A program made the translations under genes and the position numbers. Of a stretch of DNA of 64,000 nucleotides, positions 26,101 through 40,300 are shown piece after piece (the first letter of the stretch is position 1; every line of letters starts with the position of its first letter). Source of the DNA: Owenia fusiformis (lineage: Eukaryota; Annelida; Polychaeta; Sabellida; Oweniidae); assembly GCA_903813345.2 (NCBI GenBank), contig CAIIXF020000008.1, positions 10,817,278 to 10,881,277 of the forward strand. Reading direction: 5' to 3'. Under the pieces are notes generated by a model. The model did no database searches. It saw only the letters and a program-made list of their open reading frames with translations, and was not told where the DNA came from.

Positions 26101-29100
26101 ACAGGTGTCAACGGAACCAAACAGTGAACCCCGCTTTGCCGAACCCGAGTTTCCAAGATTCGCCTCGCATGTCTTTGACTCTTTCTCAAGATTTGGGCTC
26201 TATTGTACCCCTACCTTATCATCCTGGTGTCTCGTTAATATCACCCTTGTTATTACAATGCGAAGTTACTTAAGCATGATAAAAAGTGTATGTGTGGATG
26301 GGGGGGGGGGGGTTGACCCACCACTTACCAAAAGCTGGAACATTTATACCTTTATACTTAACCGGCCAAGTATTCACAGTACAAAAGGGAGAAAAAATCC
26401 ATCAGGTCCATAATTCTACACGTTCACGTACAAGTTTAAAAAAACGTGTATCTTAAATTTATTTAGAACTACGCCTTTGTACCAGCGACACACTTTCGCA
26501 ATGAAACACAATGGCGAAAATTGCAACTTTAGGATCTTGAAAAAAGTTGCAATATCCTTCCTGGTTAGAATAGGTTTCGACGTTCAACTAAAAACACTAT
26601 ATAAAATAACTATCTATACATCATCAATGCGGGGTGTCACATTCATTACAACACACCTTGCAACAATGTCTTATGAGGGTAATTTCTTATATTGAGAAGT
26701 TTATCATCTATTGCAATCAAATACTTGTAGCTGAAAAAAGCGAATTTGTTTGAGCAGTCTTAGCTCGACAAATATTATAAAGAAAACATGGAATGGAATT
26801 TCGAAGCTTAGCCAAACATCAGCTTTCTAACAAAGATCATAAAAAAAAAAGATTTTATCAAAGTCTTCCATGCAAATGAAGGTGCAAATTCACATTAACA
26901 AAAAATTAAGATAAGATCCACAATATGTTTTCAAATGGTTAAATGCGCAAAAAGTGTAGATATGTTTTCCTTAATAATGTGTGAGGAGGCCTTTCAGCCA
27001 ATTTTCGAAAACCTAGTGAGAGCAAGTTTGGTGTAGAGGGGAGGGGGATATCTCCCGCCTCGGTCTCTCTCTTGCAAACGAGTGAAGGTAAACAGTAGAG
27101 GGGTGTATACACTGGCAGACGAAATGGTTGAAATGGAGGCAAAACAGCCGAATTGCTTGAAATGGTTGAAATGAAAATGATTAATAAACTTAAAAGTAGG
27201 TCAGGCAAATTGATTGAAATGCTTGAAATGGCGAAACTACAAACGCAAGTAGCGAAACAGTAATTTGAAACGAAAAACGTGCGTCTTCGTTTTTTCCAAT
27301 AGTTTTGCCCATTTCTTCATGAATATTGGTTGTGATTGAAAAGCTTGAAACGACGAAACAGGCACAAACGGAAAAATTTCGATTTCCTTTTCGAAGACTT
27401 ATCGAGTGAAACGTTTGAAATGCTCTAAATGACGTAAGCATTGAATAGTAGGAAATTATGCTTGCATTGAAACGGTTGAACTGATCTAGGATGAAGAAAA
27501 TATTTATTTCTTCATCCTCAAACTGATTAAAACGATTGAAACGCAATTTACAGTGTATATGTATCTAATTCACCTATTACAATACAACAATTCTTGTTTG
27601 TTTTATTTGTTGCTTCGTTGTAATGGTATTGCTATACAACTCAGATTCGAGCATGATCCATTAAATAATATTTATTCAATTTCCTGGATTATCACTCTGT
27701 ATAAAAGTCTGCACAATTCACAGTTGAGTTTTGAAAAGACCCAAATTTGAAGCTGGTCATCCATCTCCATAAGCCGTCTGCCCGCAAGTCAGCATTAAAG
27801 ACCACTGTGTCCATGCGCAATACTCTTCTGATCATGCAATATCTATAGTCGGCGCAGTAAAACCTTTAAATATGACAATGACCTTCTCCAAGTTGTTCAA
27901 TCGACGCTGCGATTCACTCATATGTTTGAGTCATGGATACCATGGATACAGAGTTCTACTCGTGTACTGACCAAAGAGTCTACTTTTCAAAGTAGAGGAT
28001 ACAATTTTGAATTACAATATCAAATGATGTAAAGCAAAAATTCCCTCCAGTTGTTGCATTTCAACTTTGACATGTGATGTACAAAGTCTCTGTAACTCTC
28101 TGCGTGTAATGCTGCCCCGGTTATTGTGATATCATGTTACCATAGCAACCATAACTCTACCTGAATTACATAATTTTTGTCGAAACTTTGCAATTGTAGA
28201 TACAATACATGAAGGTACATTATGTAAAATTTTGGAGACAATTGGTGCATATCTAAAAGAATACCAGGACCAGTCCTGTTACTTTTGGAACACCCTGTAT
28301 GTCACCATTTCTGGCAATGTCTGGAAGTGGTAAAAAACTAAAATGAATCTGATATACACATAATCACAAGTGAATCATCTATTAATACATCACTCTCATT
28401 TTAATAATGAGAATTCTAGATTTTGATTTACATCAAAAGTGTTCAATTCAACAGGTGCATTTGAATTTGTAAAATGCAACCTCTGGAAGGGTGAGTTATC
28501 TTATAAAAGGTAATTGACATTCTGTATAAGTTGCCCTAGTCATTCCATAGTTCCAGGTGTTATTTTGTGGAGCCCATGTCTTGCCACATCACACGTGACG
28601 TGGAAATTTTGATGACAAACCTGCAAAAGTAAAATCTTGGACATCTTTCTTACGGTCCATGGACTCTAAAACAACAAGAATTTGCATTGTCGGGAGCGTA
28701 AAATTGGTTATTTTGAATGCCGCCTCTTGTATTTTCCATCTGCCTCTTGTACACAAGGTTACTGAAACCACTGGAAATGTGTGCAAGTATGGCAGTAAGA
28801 GAGCAGATATGGGGACTTTAGACAAGAACTATGACGGAGAATCAACTAAAAATGTGAGTTCTGGAATGAAGACCCGTTGCCATTGACTGAAGATTACAGC
28901 AATCCTATTATCATACTCAGTTTGAATCTAGACGCGGAAAACAGATTATGAAAAAACAGGTTTTCTGCAAAGTTATCAATTTTAGAAAATATGGATCTTG
29001 TTTTTGAATGGCTTAACAAGCATTTAGATACAAGACTTGGCGCTATCTCTTGTCAAATACATGCACTGGACTTGCAGTAAATTGGCCATTGCAAATTGCA

Positions 29101-32100
29101 AAATCAGATCGTCAAATTAATTGCTTCGTTTTTAAACCTACGCTTCATATTTTCTTCCAAAACTTTAGGATTCGATAGAGATAAGTTATAACTTGTACAG
29201 GAAAAAATGGCAGATCCTACCTTAATTTAGAATCGCTGATTTCTCTGGACAAATTCCGAGAAGAAATTGTTCAACATCGCGATCACCTCAGACAACATGT
29301 CGCGTGCGTGTCACTCTGAACTCACGTGATAAAATACGGCATCTTGATTGGTTACTACTCGTGTTGTCATGACGCGAAAAGCAGTAGTAAACACTGAATA
29401 TGTTAATGAACTGCCATATATGGAACAATTGTCTTTCTGATTGGTTAACTTTACACGCATCCTAAATGAATATAGTAGTCGTAGTAAATGATTCATTGAT
29501 AACTCTGAAAGTGGGCGTGACCAGCTTCATTTTGACACCAAATTCAAGATGTTTCAAATCAAAATGGCCTCGCAAGACGAGGTTGAAATATCAGCAATTT
29601 GATACTGATATGGTCTACGATAGGTCAAAATTGCCTGCCCCGGGTCACATGTCACGTGAGCCTATATTTGTTGAAAAATGAAAGAGATAGTGACACTTTT
29701 TAATCTTAAGTTTATACCAATATTACAAACACATATCTATTTTTTTCATTATATATTTATTTCTTCATTATACATACATTTGTTTTATACTACATTGATT
29801 TATTTTTGCAAAACCTTTGCTATTAGATCTTTAAATCATTTGGACCAGGTGTTTCCATTGGGTGTTACATGAAGGGTTGTCGATGTCACTTTCTGTTCAT
29901 GCAGCACTGGTGTTTTGATGATTTGTAACCAAATAGTTTAATTCCCCAAAAAATAAATTGAAAATGAGATTACTTGTCTAGTGATATCATTGTCATTGTG
30001 CAATTCAACTTACCTAGAGCAAAATGAATCAAAAGAAAAACACTAGCAGCTGCATGATTGTTATTGTAGGACTTGACTGGTGTTGTGAAATCAGTGGCCA
30101 AGTTTCTGGGAAAAGAGTTTACAGATGATGAACTTGCGAAAATAGTTCACCACCTCCAGTTTAAACAGATGAAAGCAAATCCAGCCACTGGGGATGCGTT
30201 TGCTGATGCAGTAAAGAATGTTGATATAAAGGATTCATCTGATGCCCCGGATATGAGGAAAGGTGAGAAAAACAACACAGTAGTTACTTTTTAATTCTGC
30301 TGAAAAAATGACAACTGCTGAATCTCATCACATAGGAAATACAATGAGAACAGTTTTTCAACAAAAACCTGTCAACTTTAACTATAACAAAATCATCTTT
30401 GCCCTTCAAATTTATCCATTCAATTTCAGGGACCATAAATGACTGGAAGAACCATATGACAGTAGCCCAGAGTGAAGCTGTAGATGCTTATTACAAAGAC
30501 AAACTTGAATCACTTGGACTGAAGTTTCAGTATGAATAACCAATTACAGAAAGCATGGTAGCTACACCCATGTGACTGTAGAGTGAGAACCTAGATGCTT
30601 TTTTTATCCTGAAATTTAAATATTTATTTCATCAATGTGAATTTTGATAAAAAATAAGAAAATGTACAACTGGAAATAAAACTGTTCTTATACAATGTCT
30701 TTTTTGGTTAAAATATAAACTAAATGTAAAATATGCCTTCTATATAATTGGACATGAACTCGTGTACTTGATATCAATGTAAAATAATTCCCACTCGTTA
30801 ATTGTCCACACTTCAAGAATGATGTGTATAAAAGGAGTTTATCGGTGGGGACCCTGTGGGGGTGATGGTCTAGGCTGCATTTGGTGGGGTGGTCCGGCCT
30901 GCATTTGTTGTGGGGGTGCTGGTCCCCTAGGACCGCCTCCCATAGGTTTCATAACTCCCAAGGTGTGAACTAAAGGTAGGACTTCCTCTCTCATCTTTAC
31001 GAAACCATCAACCTCTCTCTGTAGGGATTCATTAATTCTCCACAGCTCTTTTTTTTCTTTTCTAAAACCACTTTGTCCTGCTAGGGCTGAGCATGTTTGC
31101 CCTTCAGGATGAATAGATTTTCGCTATCGTCTATCAGCAAGCAGACTATTTGAGTATGTGCTTGTAGTTTTCTTAGCTTCTCATCTTTAGAATCTCTAGC
31201 CAAAGGTTGCCTGATTGGTTGCCCCATTGGCTGTCCAATAGGTGGTGGTTAGCATGATGTGTTCATGCGGCTAGTCCTTACAGTTGAAAGTGGACCCTGA
31301 TCTTCAACACCTGCCACCCCTCCAACTGCCACTTTTAACTCTTGACACCTCTTCTGCTTTCTGTTGTCTCTGAGCAGTTACATAATCTGTCCAGAAAAAT
31401 CTATGTAGATGCTTATTACAAAGACAAACTAAAATCACTTGGACTAAAGTTTCAGTATGAACATGGGCTTTCAACTAGAATTGAAAGCCCATGGTATGAA
31501 TAAATGGTTACAGTGAGCCTGGTAGTTTTAGCTAATATGACTAGCCCAGAGGGAGGCTGTAAGTGGTCATTATAAAGACAAACTAGAATCAGTTGGACTA
31601 AAATTTCAGTATGAATAACCACACAAAGTTGCAGCACATCTTGGCTCTCTGATAGTTTCAGCCCCATGACTGTTGTTAAATATAATATAATCCCTGGCCT
31701 TTACTACTTCCCCCTTTTGGGCTCCACAGTCTCTAGTATCTCTTCAAGACAGAATAAATCAGAATACAACTGTACTCATTTGACAAATAGGTTTGAACTG
31801 TAAAGCAGTTGACCAGATGATTGCATAATAGTATTTATATAATACACTCTACTGTACCTAACACCTAGAAATGCATAAGATACTTTGTTTGTCTAATTGT
31901 ATTGTTTTGTATATTTTTGAAAGTGCCTTAGTAACATCTAACATTCAACCGATAAACCATTAATAAGGAACAGACAAATAAAAACAAATACATAATCATC
32001 ACTAATTAGCCAAATGGGTTGCTCATGAACATCAAATGCAAGGTATAGTAGAGTGTAAAAGTATAATACCAGCCTTGGTTACATGTACAGTACACAAACT

Positions 32101-34363
32101 TGCATTATCAGAAATCTGTACTTTAACTAGTACACCTGATTTTAAGGTTTTCAAGTAGTAATTAAATACTAGTCTATTAACAAAGCATACGTGAATCCCT
32201 ACACATATGATTTCTGAAATATACAATGACTGATATAAGAAAGACAGTTTTAGATGTACATAAAGCAAAATATGAGATAATAAATGGCTGTTTTTTCCCA
32301 TTATCCTTTGATTGGCCAACTCTCAAAAGACTGAACAAACTACCAATAAGAGATGATGATGTATTGATAGCATCATATATGAGATCAGGTATGGTTTATA
32401 AGATGTTTTATCACTAAACTTTGATTGGCCACATATAAAAAAACGTAAACACAATAACAATAAACGCAAGCTCCGAGAAGCGGGTTTAAATTGACATTGT
32501 ATATGGTAGATTTTTTTCAACAAATTTTGCAAATTTTTTTTTTTTAAATTTTAAGGGGGGTGTGGTGCCTGTAACGTTTTACCATTTGTGAGTTGAACCA
32601 TGATACTTGGCAAATCAATATAACTTTGGATAAGCTTTAAAATGATATATGACACATACTATGGAGACATTGGTATATGTCTGCCTAGGGGGCCCTATAC
32701 TTCCGGGACACCCTGTACAAGGGAGAGGGATTGCTTGTATTTCTAGGTCAATACTTGACCTGATATTGACATAATTTTACAGCATATAGAGAAGTACAAA
32801 GTACAAAGTCAATTCAAATAACTTGCAATATCAACCATCTGAGACTGTTTATTATTCTTTGTACTTCATCAGCTATATCAAATTTCAAGAAGTGGCAAAT
32901 TTCAGTTCAGACTTTAAACAAGTCAAAGTTAATATTTTTACACAAAAATGACTGATACAAAGATGACAGTGGCTGATTTAATTAAAACAAAATGTGTGAT
33001 AATGAATCGAACTCCCGTGCAGTGATAGTCTTCAACATAACACTGCGGCGGGCAGGTATCTCATCGTAAGCATGGTAACTTCGTAATAAACAACTGACGT
33101 GATTGGTTCTAGTCCCATGCTCAGGTCGCGTGATTGTAAAATTTAGACAATTTCATTGGTTGATTTGCGCGTATTAACTAATAAACAACACGTGCGGTAA
33201 ACTATTATCAACAAAACTTTTACTCAGAATTCCTTCCGCGGTGATTTCTTCTCATATTTCAATAATTTTGAAATATTTTGACAAAATAATGATTGGTGAA
33301 CATAAAAGAACATATATTTTATAAGTTGTATGAAAATCAAGTACATCTGTGACAAAAAAGGGGGACTATCTTCCCCAAATTTTGGGGATTCCATAATCTG
33401 CCCGCCGCAGTGTCTATACCGAGACACTGCATGGGAGTTCGATAATGAATGGCTGTCTTTTGCCACGAAACTATGATTGGCCGCATGTAAGAAACTTAAA
33501 CAAACTACCAATAAGAGAGGATGATATATTGATAGCATCATACATGAGATCAGGTAAGGTTTTGTAGGTTTTATCTTTATTATGATTTTATAATAGAAGG
33601 TAAATGTTTAACATACAATGAAATAATTAATAAATTAGGCAGAGGCCCAGATGTTTATATGCAATATGTACAAGTAAGAGCAGCTTTGATAAAATATCCA
33701 AATAAAATCAATAGGAATGAAAAAATAACTTTTTTAGGGGAAAATATAGAGAAAATAAAAACATGTAATATAAGAAAGAAAATTGTTAGTAGAAGAGGGG
33801 TGACAAATAAATCAGAAGCCCATTGGAAAAATCAATATGGTGAGATCCCATTTAAGTTAATGTATAGAGTACTTTTTAAGACAAATGTAAATCATAAAGT
33901 AAAGGAATTCATATATAAAGTAATAAATGGTGCAATAGAAATTGAAAGAAGATTGAAAAAACAAAAATTATCTGATGGAATGTGTAAAGTTTGTAAAAAT
34001 GTTGAGGAATCACAAGAACACCTCTTTTTAGAATGTAAATTCAAAAATGAATGGGCCAATTTAGAAAGTACTAATTTAATTGAAAGAGATAAAATGCTTT
34101 TTTACTTTAGAGAAGATAGCTCATTAGAAAACATGATAGAGATTAATAGTGAAATTTTTATTATTAAACGGAAAATATGGTTAAAAAGATGTGTAGAAAT
34201 TTTTAATTAAGAAAATGTATTTAGATTTTAAACTATAATAGTATTATGTACATGGTGGGTAACAGTGTGTTTTTTTGGATTTCACAGATATATTGATTTG
34301 TTGTATTGAATGTATTGAAATGTTATATTGAATGTAGTAAATGGATCGAATAAGTGTATTGAA

Positions 34364-34395
<32 letters not shown>

Positions 34396-37300
34396 TATTA
34401 TAGTTTTCTCCTGATGACCATTGTGAATTATTGTGTTTTATGGATTATGGCGACGGCTTTTGTGAATGGGTGTGACCCTTTGAAACGCCTTTGGACTTGG
34501 AGACTGGATTTTATCTATCCCACATCATTTGAGACTGAATGCTCTATCTTGTTTGAGTACTTGTATCTACAACTATTTTTGAGGTTATAAGTATTGGCTA
34601 TCAATTTTTAATTTTTTCTTCAACATGTATTGTAATGACTTCAGTATGAATGAAATGTCCCTTGGTCTTATGGTCTTGGATTGTGATATCGGTTCTTGAA
34701 TGGTGGGGGGAAAGGGGGTATTAGACATTGTTTCTTTTCACGTTAGATCATGGTTTTGGGCTATATGGGGTTTGTTTTTCTTGACTAGTATGCACTTAGA
34801 GTTTGCTTTTTCTTGCTAAGTTCCATTACAACTTTTGGTCCTTTCCCTTTGGCACTTGTGCTTATATATTTATGAGTGATGATGGAAAAAATTTGTCTGA
34901 GGCAAAAAAGGATTAAAAATCAAAGAAATATCCTTCTTTAAAAAGCTGTTATCATTTGGAAAATAGCGTTCAACTGATATTCAGTATATTCTTAAGTTCA
35001 TATACTCATGTTCATATAGCACCAATTTTTTAGGAACTCATTGGACAGCAGAACTTGTGGACTTGGTGAGAAACAATGGTGATACAGAGGCCATCAAAGC
35101 ACAGATTCATAGACGAATGCATTTTCTAGGAATATCAGATAAAGGTAGTACATGTATTAAAACCAATATATCATTAAACAAGGTATTTACACAACAAAAT
35201 GTCAAAACATAGCAAGTTAATGCAAATGGTTACAAAGTATAACAATTTATGACAGACATTATGTTGGCTCAGGAAGATAAAAAATATTAATCCGAGCCCC
35301 AAATAATATTAAAAGAGCAAGGTTATAATTTGTGGGTTCAATCTTGCACCTTAAAGACCGATCTTCCTTACCACAAATAAGATCTGGGAACAGTGTTCCC
35401 TATTCAGGCAAATTTTCCCAACTATTTCTTATTGATGTTGAATCAGTTTTTCTTCATCTTCATCACATTCTCTTGTCTCGTTATACTTCTAATATTTCAT
35501 TGTCTATCTGCCAATAGAATACAGGGAGGACATGTCATCCATGAAAGCAATTGTCGGACATTCACTGTATGCAGTCATTTGTCGGACAATTACCTATATG
35601 GACCACAAATTGCCTTGCTGTACTTTAATATCAGAGTATACTCAGAACACCCTACCATATATGTATTGTATTTCACTTCTGACAGACTGTGTAAAATGTC
35701 AAACTGGTACTATTATTTGAGGCATGACTAATATCAGAGAATGAAGAGGCTAAAGATACTACCTTATTTAATACATATAGCTGTTTTGATTTTTGGCACC
35801 AGTGTTGAGGGACGGACTGATGGAGAGACTGAGTTCAGAGGCTCCCTATGTGAATATTAGTGAACCAATAATAATTCCTTCATCACATCAGAAATATTTT
35901 TCAAAATAAACTTTAAGACATGGCACTTTGTGGACCACCCTTTAGTAATATAGTGTTTTATACTTCAGCACTCCGAGGTGAAATTAATGCGTTCAAAGAC
36001 GAGCCTGATGGAAGCTGTTTTGATGAGCTCGAAAACATGCAGTCTCCTAGGTTACTGGTATCTCATCTTCCAGCTAAATTCATGCCTGATGATGTTATCC
36101 AAGGGAAATGCAAGGTATATTTAAAACAATGCTAATCTGCAAGTTACATCAATGCAACAATAAGATGTAAAAGTTTATCTCACGGGTGCAAGGATATTGA
36201 TTAAATATCACATGAAGATATATTTGATATATGAATCAAGATGTCATATTTAGCAAAAAAAACACCGAAAAGATATCATATTTAGCAAAAAAAACATCGA
36301 AAATTGCTTCTTAAAAAATGGTATTCAATATTTTCAAAAGTGATTTTCATTGGGTTTCATTAATTCTTCATAACAATTTTTTCAAAAATTTTCATTTTTT
36401 ATCTGATTATTTAAAGGGGACCACCACCATGATCACATGATCAGTCGTGTGGAGGTAAGCTCCCAGTTGAAATAAAAGCACTGTCCTCCTTTGGTTTATG
36501 TGAAAAGTAGCTAATACCCTCATGTATTTGGTCAGTTTGTGTGTCACACGACTTATCCACACCATATGCTTCATTCAACATATTTTATGCTATTAAGCTG
36601 CATATAAAAACACTACTTTGCTGTAAAAACGTACTACTGGATGAACTAAGGTTAGGGTAATTAAATTAGTTGTTTCTCATTCTTGCCCGCGTGTGGCCCA
36701 ATCCCCCTCCACCTTTTTTCTGCCATTTCTGAGAAAAAACACCGTACCTCGCGCGCATCCATCCATGGCGTGTGAAACACTTTTTTCAAAACTTTTTATG
36801 GATCAGGATAATTGACAATATCGTGGTACTGATATATGATCAAATATACCAGTAAAGTAGGCTAAATTCAACATATAAATTCAACATAAACCCAGTTTAT
36901 TTCCTTCAAAATTAGTTATTTGTTTTTACAGTTATTTTAAAGAAAAAGTCCCTCATCAGCATTTTAGATAGACAAAAAAGGTAATATAAAAACCGTCATT
37001 CCCGTATCAATTTTGAAAAATAGAAGAAAGAGAAACAACTAATTTAATTACCCTGGCCTAACATAAAATACAAAGCCACTAGCAAGCTCATACAGTATAC
37101 TTACCCCTTGCAAATTGTAATTTATTGAATTCACAGTTAACCCATCAATTTAAAAAAAACAAAGAATATTGTTCTCATGGATCTATTATTCATGTTAAAC
37201 TAACTATGAAAATATAAATATGAAATAATATGTTAGCTTGAATTCATATATAAGATGAAAATATATGTCCATGCATTTGCATTTTTCCAAAGGGAATACT

Positions 37301-40300
37301 GTATATTCCCATGTAAGTAAATACAGGTGCAATATATAATTTATATGTATATCTATGTCATCTGTACATCTATACATGCGCGTATAGTGATACATTTGAA
37401 CAAGATGATGGTTCTGGAAAGAAATGAGCGTGGCAGATTTGCTAAAAAGCCACATACACCACAAAAGCAAGACCAATTTGAAAGTAAGTTCATTATTTTC
37501 AAGGGTACACTTCAAGTGAAAGCTACATTGCTACAGGGTGGCCTATCATTCTGAGACAAATGTATTATCCAACGATTGTGATTTTCAAAGCTAAAATATA
37601 ATATCTTGAGCAGATGGAAATACATTCCCATGAGATATGTATATATAGTCAAAAGTGATTACTATTTATTGAGTGTAATGAAACGTATCCTTCGCCAACT
37701 GCTTTTGTTTGAGATAATTATCATGAAATATTTTTTAATTAATTTTTATGTGTGTCATTGATCCTAATCCATCCTGTAGTCTGGTGTTTGTAGAGCATTG
37801 CACCTCGTAGAACTTATTATCACAAATATCAAACCTCATTTACTAATTAATTTTTTATGTGAATATGAAGAGTCCAAGCATTGCTTTTTTATGTTTACTG
37901 TATAGCTATATTTAGCCTTGATATCCATGATTTTTTAAAACAAAATCTCACCGTTAGATTTCGAGCTATTCATGTTTACTCATTTTTCTAATTGGAAAAC
38001 AATGCAAATCTCATTTTTTCAAAGGAAAAAAATTGAAATTCTAAGACGGTGAAAAATCATTAAAAAATACACAGATTCAGAATCCGGCAAGCATTTTCCC
38101 TTATTCCTCTCCGTTAAGAAGTTTTGTAAGGTGTTGGATCCCTTTAATGTTCACCATGATCACTTGTGAAGATATCAATATCCTCTCATGGATATAAATT
38201 ATATCTTTCAGAACCATAGGATATTCTTAGAAAACAGAATGCTGAATGCAAAACTGGTGACAGGGAAATAAAACTTAACATTCCACCAATGATCACAAAT
38301 CTGTGTAAAATGATGTTAATCAATACTACTATCTATAAAACAATAAAGTTGTCCCGTTTCAGATAATTCTTGTCTTACGAAACCCAAAGTCTGTGACAGT
38401 TAGCAATACATTTTTGCTCAATGGTTTTGGAGCAGCCTTTACTGAGCCTATAACAGTGGATATAATGATGAACTCATTGATGACAGACAGTGGAGAAAAA
38501 AGTAAGTTGGTAATAATGATCAAAACACTGATATCAAATTGTGAAATCTGGGTGTTCCTGGAAATTACAGTTTTGTATGAGAGTATTTTACTTTCTGCAA
38601 TATATTTTTGTGAGTTTTTTAGAGGCAACATATTGATCTGCAAACTTTAAAGATGTAAATTTAAGATCAAAAATGGCCCCAAAACTTAATAAAACACTTA
38701 ATAAATCCAGAGACTGTTCATATAGTCTGTGGATTATATTTTATACCACAAACACTCTATAAATACCTCAAATTTGCAATAAAAGTGCCCAAAAATTGTA
38801 GTTTCGCAATTCCCCATTTTTTCCTATATCGCGCTAGCCATGTAACCATTACACGTAGCAGTCAATCTCTAAGTATTACAGATATTACTCCCAATAATTT
38901 TCGTGTGCTACTTTATCGCTTTTCGCGGGTTTTGGAATAACCATAGCTGATATCGAAATCGAAAGAGGGATCTCGTATGACAAATCCAGAAAATTAATAG
39001 CCGTGACATTTTAAAAAACTGAAAATTAGTGAAACATAATAATTTGATGGTGATATTTTAATCTTAAGTTAAAACCAATATTACAAACACTTATCTATTC
39101 TTTTCATTATATATTTATTTTCTCATTATTATACATACATTTGATTTATACTACATTGATTTATTTTGGCAATACCTTTGCTATTAGATCTTTAAGGATT
39201 ATGGGTAAATTTGTTTTTTCTAAGCCAGAGTCCCCTAAACTGTCAATCATTTTCTTAAATTCACAAAAAATACTTGATTATACAACGTAGTTTTCATATC
39301 CAAAAAAAGTAAAATTAGACATGAATTTACATGTGTAGTTCCATTGTATCAATATACTGTGCAAGGCTTAATATCTTTTTAGCCCAGTGTGGCACATGGT
39401 TTCAACATGTTGAATCTTGGATGAAGGTGAAGGAACAACTAAATGAAAAATTATTAGTAATTCACTATGAAGACATGGTCAAGGTAAACTGATAATTACT
39501 TTCTTGTATAGTTTGTCTGCAACAAACAAAAAAATAATAGTGTTAACCATCTTTCATAAAACCTTTAACAAGGCATCAACATGACAAAGTGTCACCACCT
39601 TGTAAATTATTGCAAATCGTTACAGATGCTGACTACAAATGTAATAGACGCCGAACTTGGAATGCTGGCAACAAAATGCCATCTACTTCTGATGGTGAAA
39701 TACGAGTTATACAAAACAGCAGGCTTTTAATATTCCAGGAAACGATAAATGTTGTCAGTCACAACGTTTCTGGGAAAAGAGTTTACAGGATTGGTATAAA
39801 GGATTCTCTTTTCTTTGTATTCGGCAATAAATGCAGCATGTTTGTTATTGTAGGACTTGATTGGTGTTGTGAAATCAGTGGCCAAGTTTCTTGGAAAAGA
39901 GTTTACAGATGAAGAACTTGCTAAAATAGTTCACCACCTCCAGTTTAAACAGATGAAAGCAAATCCAGCCACTGGGGATGCATTTGCTGATGTAGTAAAG
40001 ATGATCGGTTTGAAGGATTCATCTGATGCCCCGCATATGAGGAAAGGTAAGTTAAGTTTAAAGAATGAATGAGTAAAACCAGAAAACATTTAAAACTTAT
40101 TAAATGCACAAACCTTGCCGCCCTGTTCGTTTTATTCTAGATCATAAATTCAAATGACAAGTCAGTGATGTTGGTCTGGTATATACTGTACTGCGTGTAT
40201 AAATTTAAGTGCAAGCACAAGCCAGTGTTGATTCAGTCACAATCATATATTTTATGTCTCAAGTGTATGCTATATTGTAACACAGAACAGGTGTTTGCGT

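Larger units (their letters stand above)
24456..30069. other. Intron 5 of SULT copy B, repeat-rich
   Basis: 24,540-24,760 and 29,690-29,830 match introns of copies C and D (for example 38,700-38,900 and 39,060-39,190). The middle, about 25.0-29.6 kb, is absent from C/D and holds inverted-repeat elements at 25,783-25,876, 25,980-26,110, 27,105-27,560 and 28,130-28,297. Open frames here (for example 26,015-26,413 and 27,190-27,546) fall within repeats or lack any recognisable protein. Confidence 0.6.

Noticed and set aside
26015-26413. 132-codon frame starting in a hairpin
   Set aside because: It begins within an inverted-repeat element and crosses a G-run; no domain or codon pattern supports it.
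27190-27546. 118-codon minus frame starting [13 protein letters not shown]
   Set aside because: The Phe/Asn/Arg pattern comes from GAAACG/GAAATG words in a repeat, not from a protein family.
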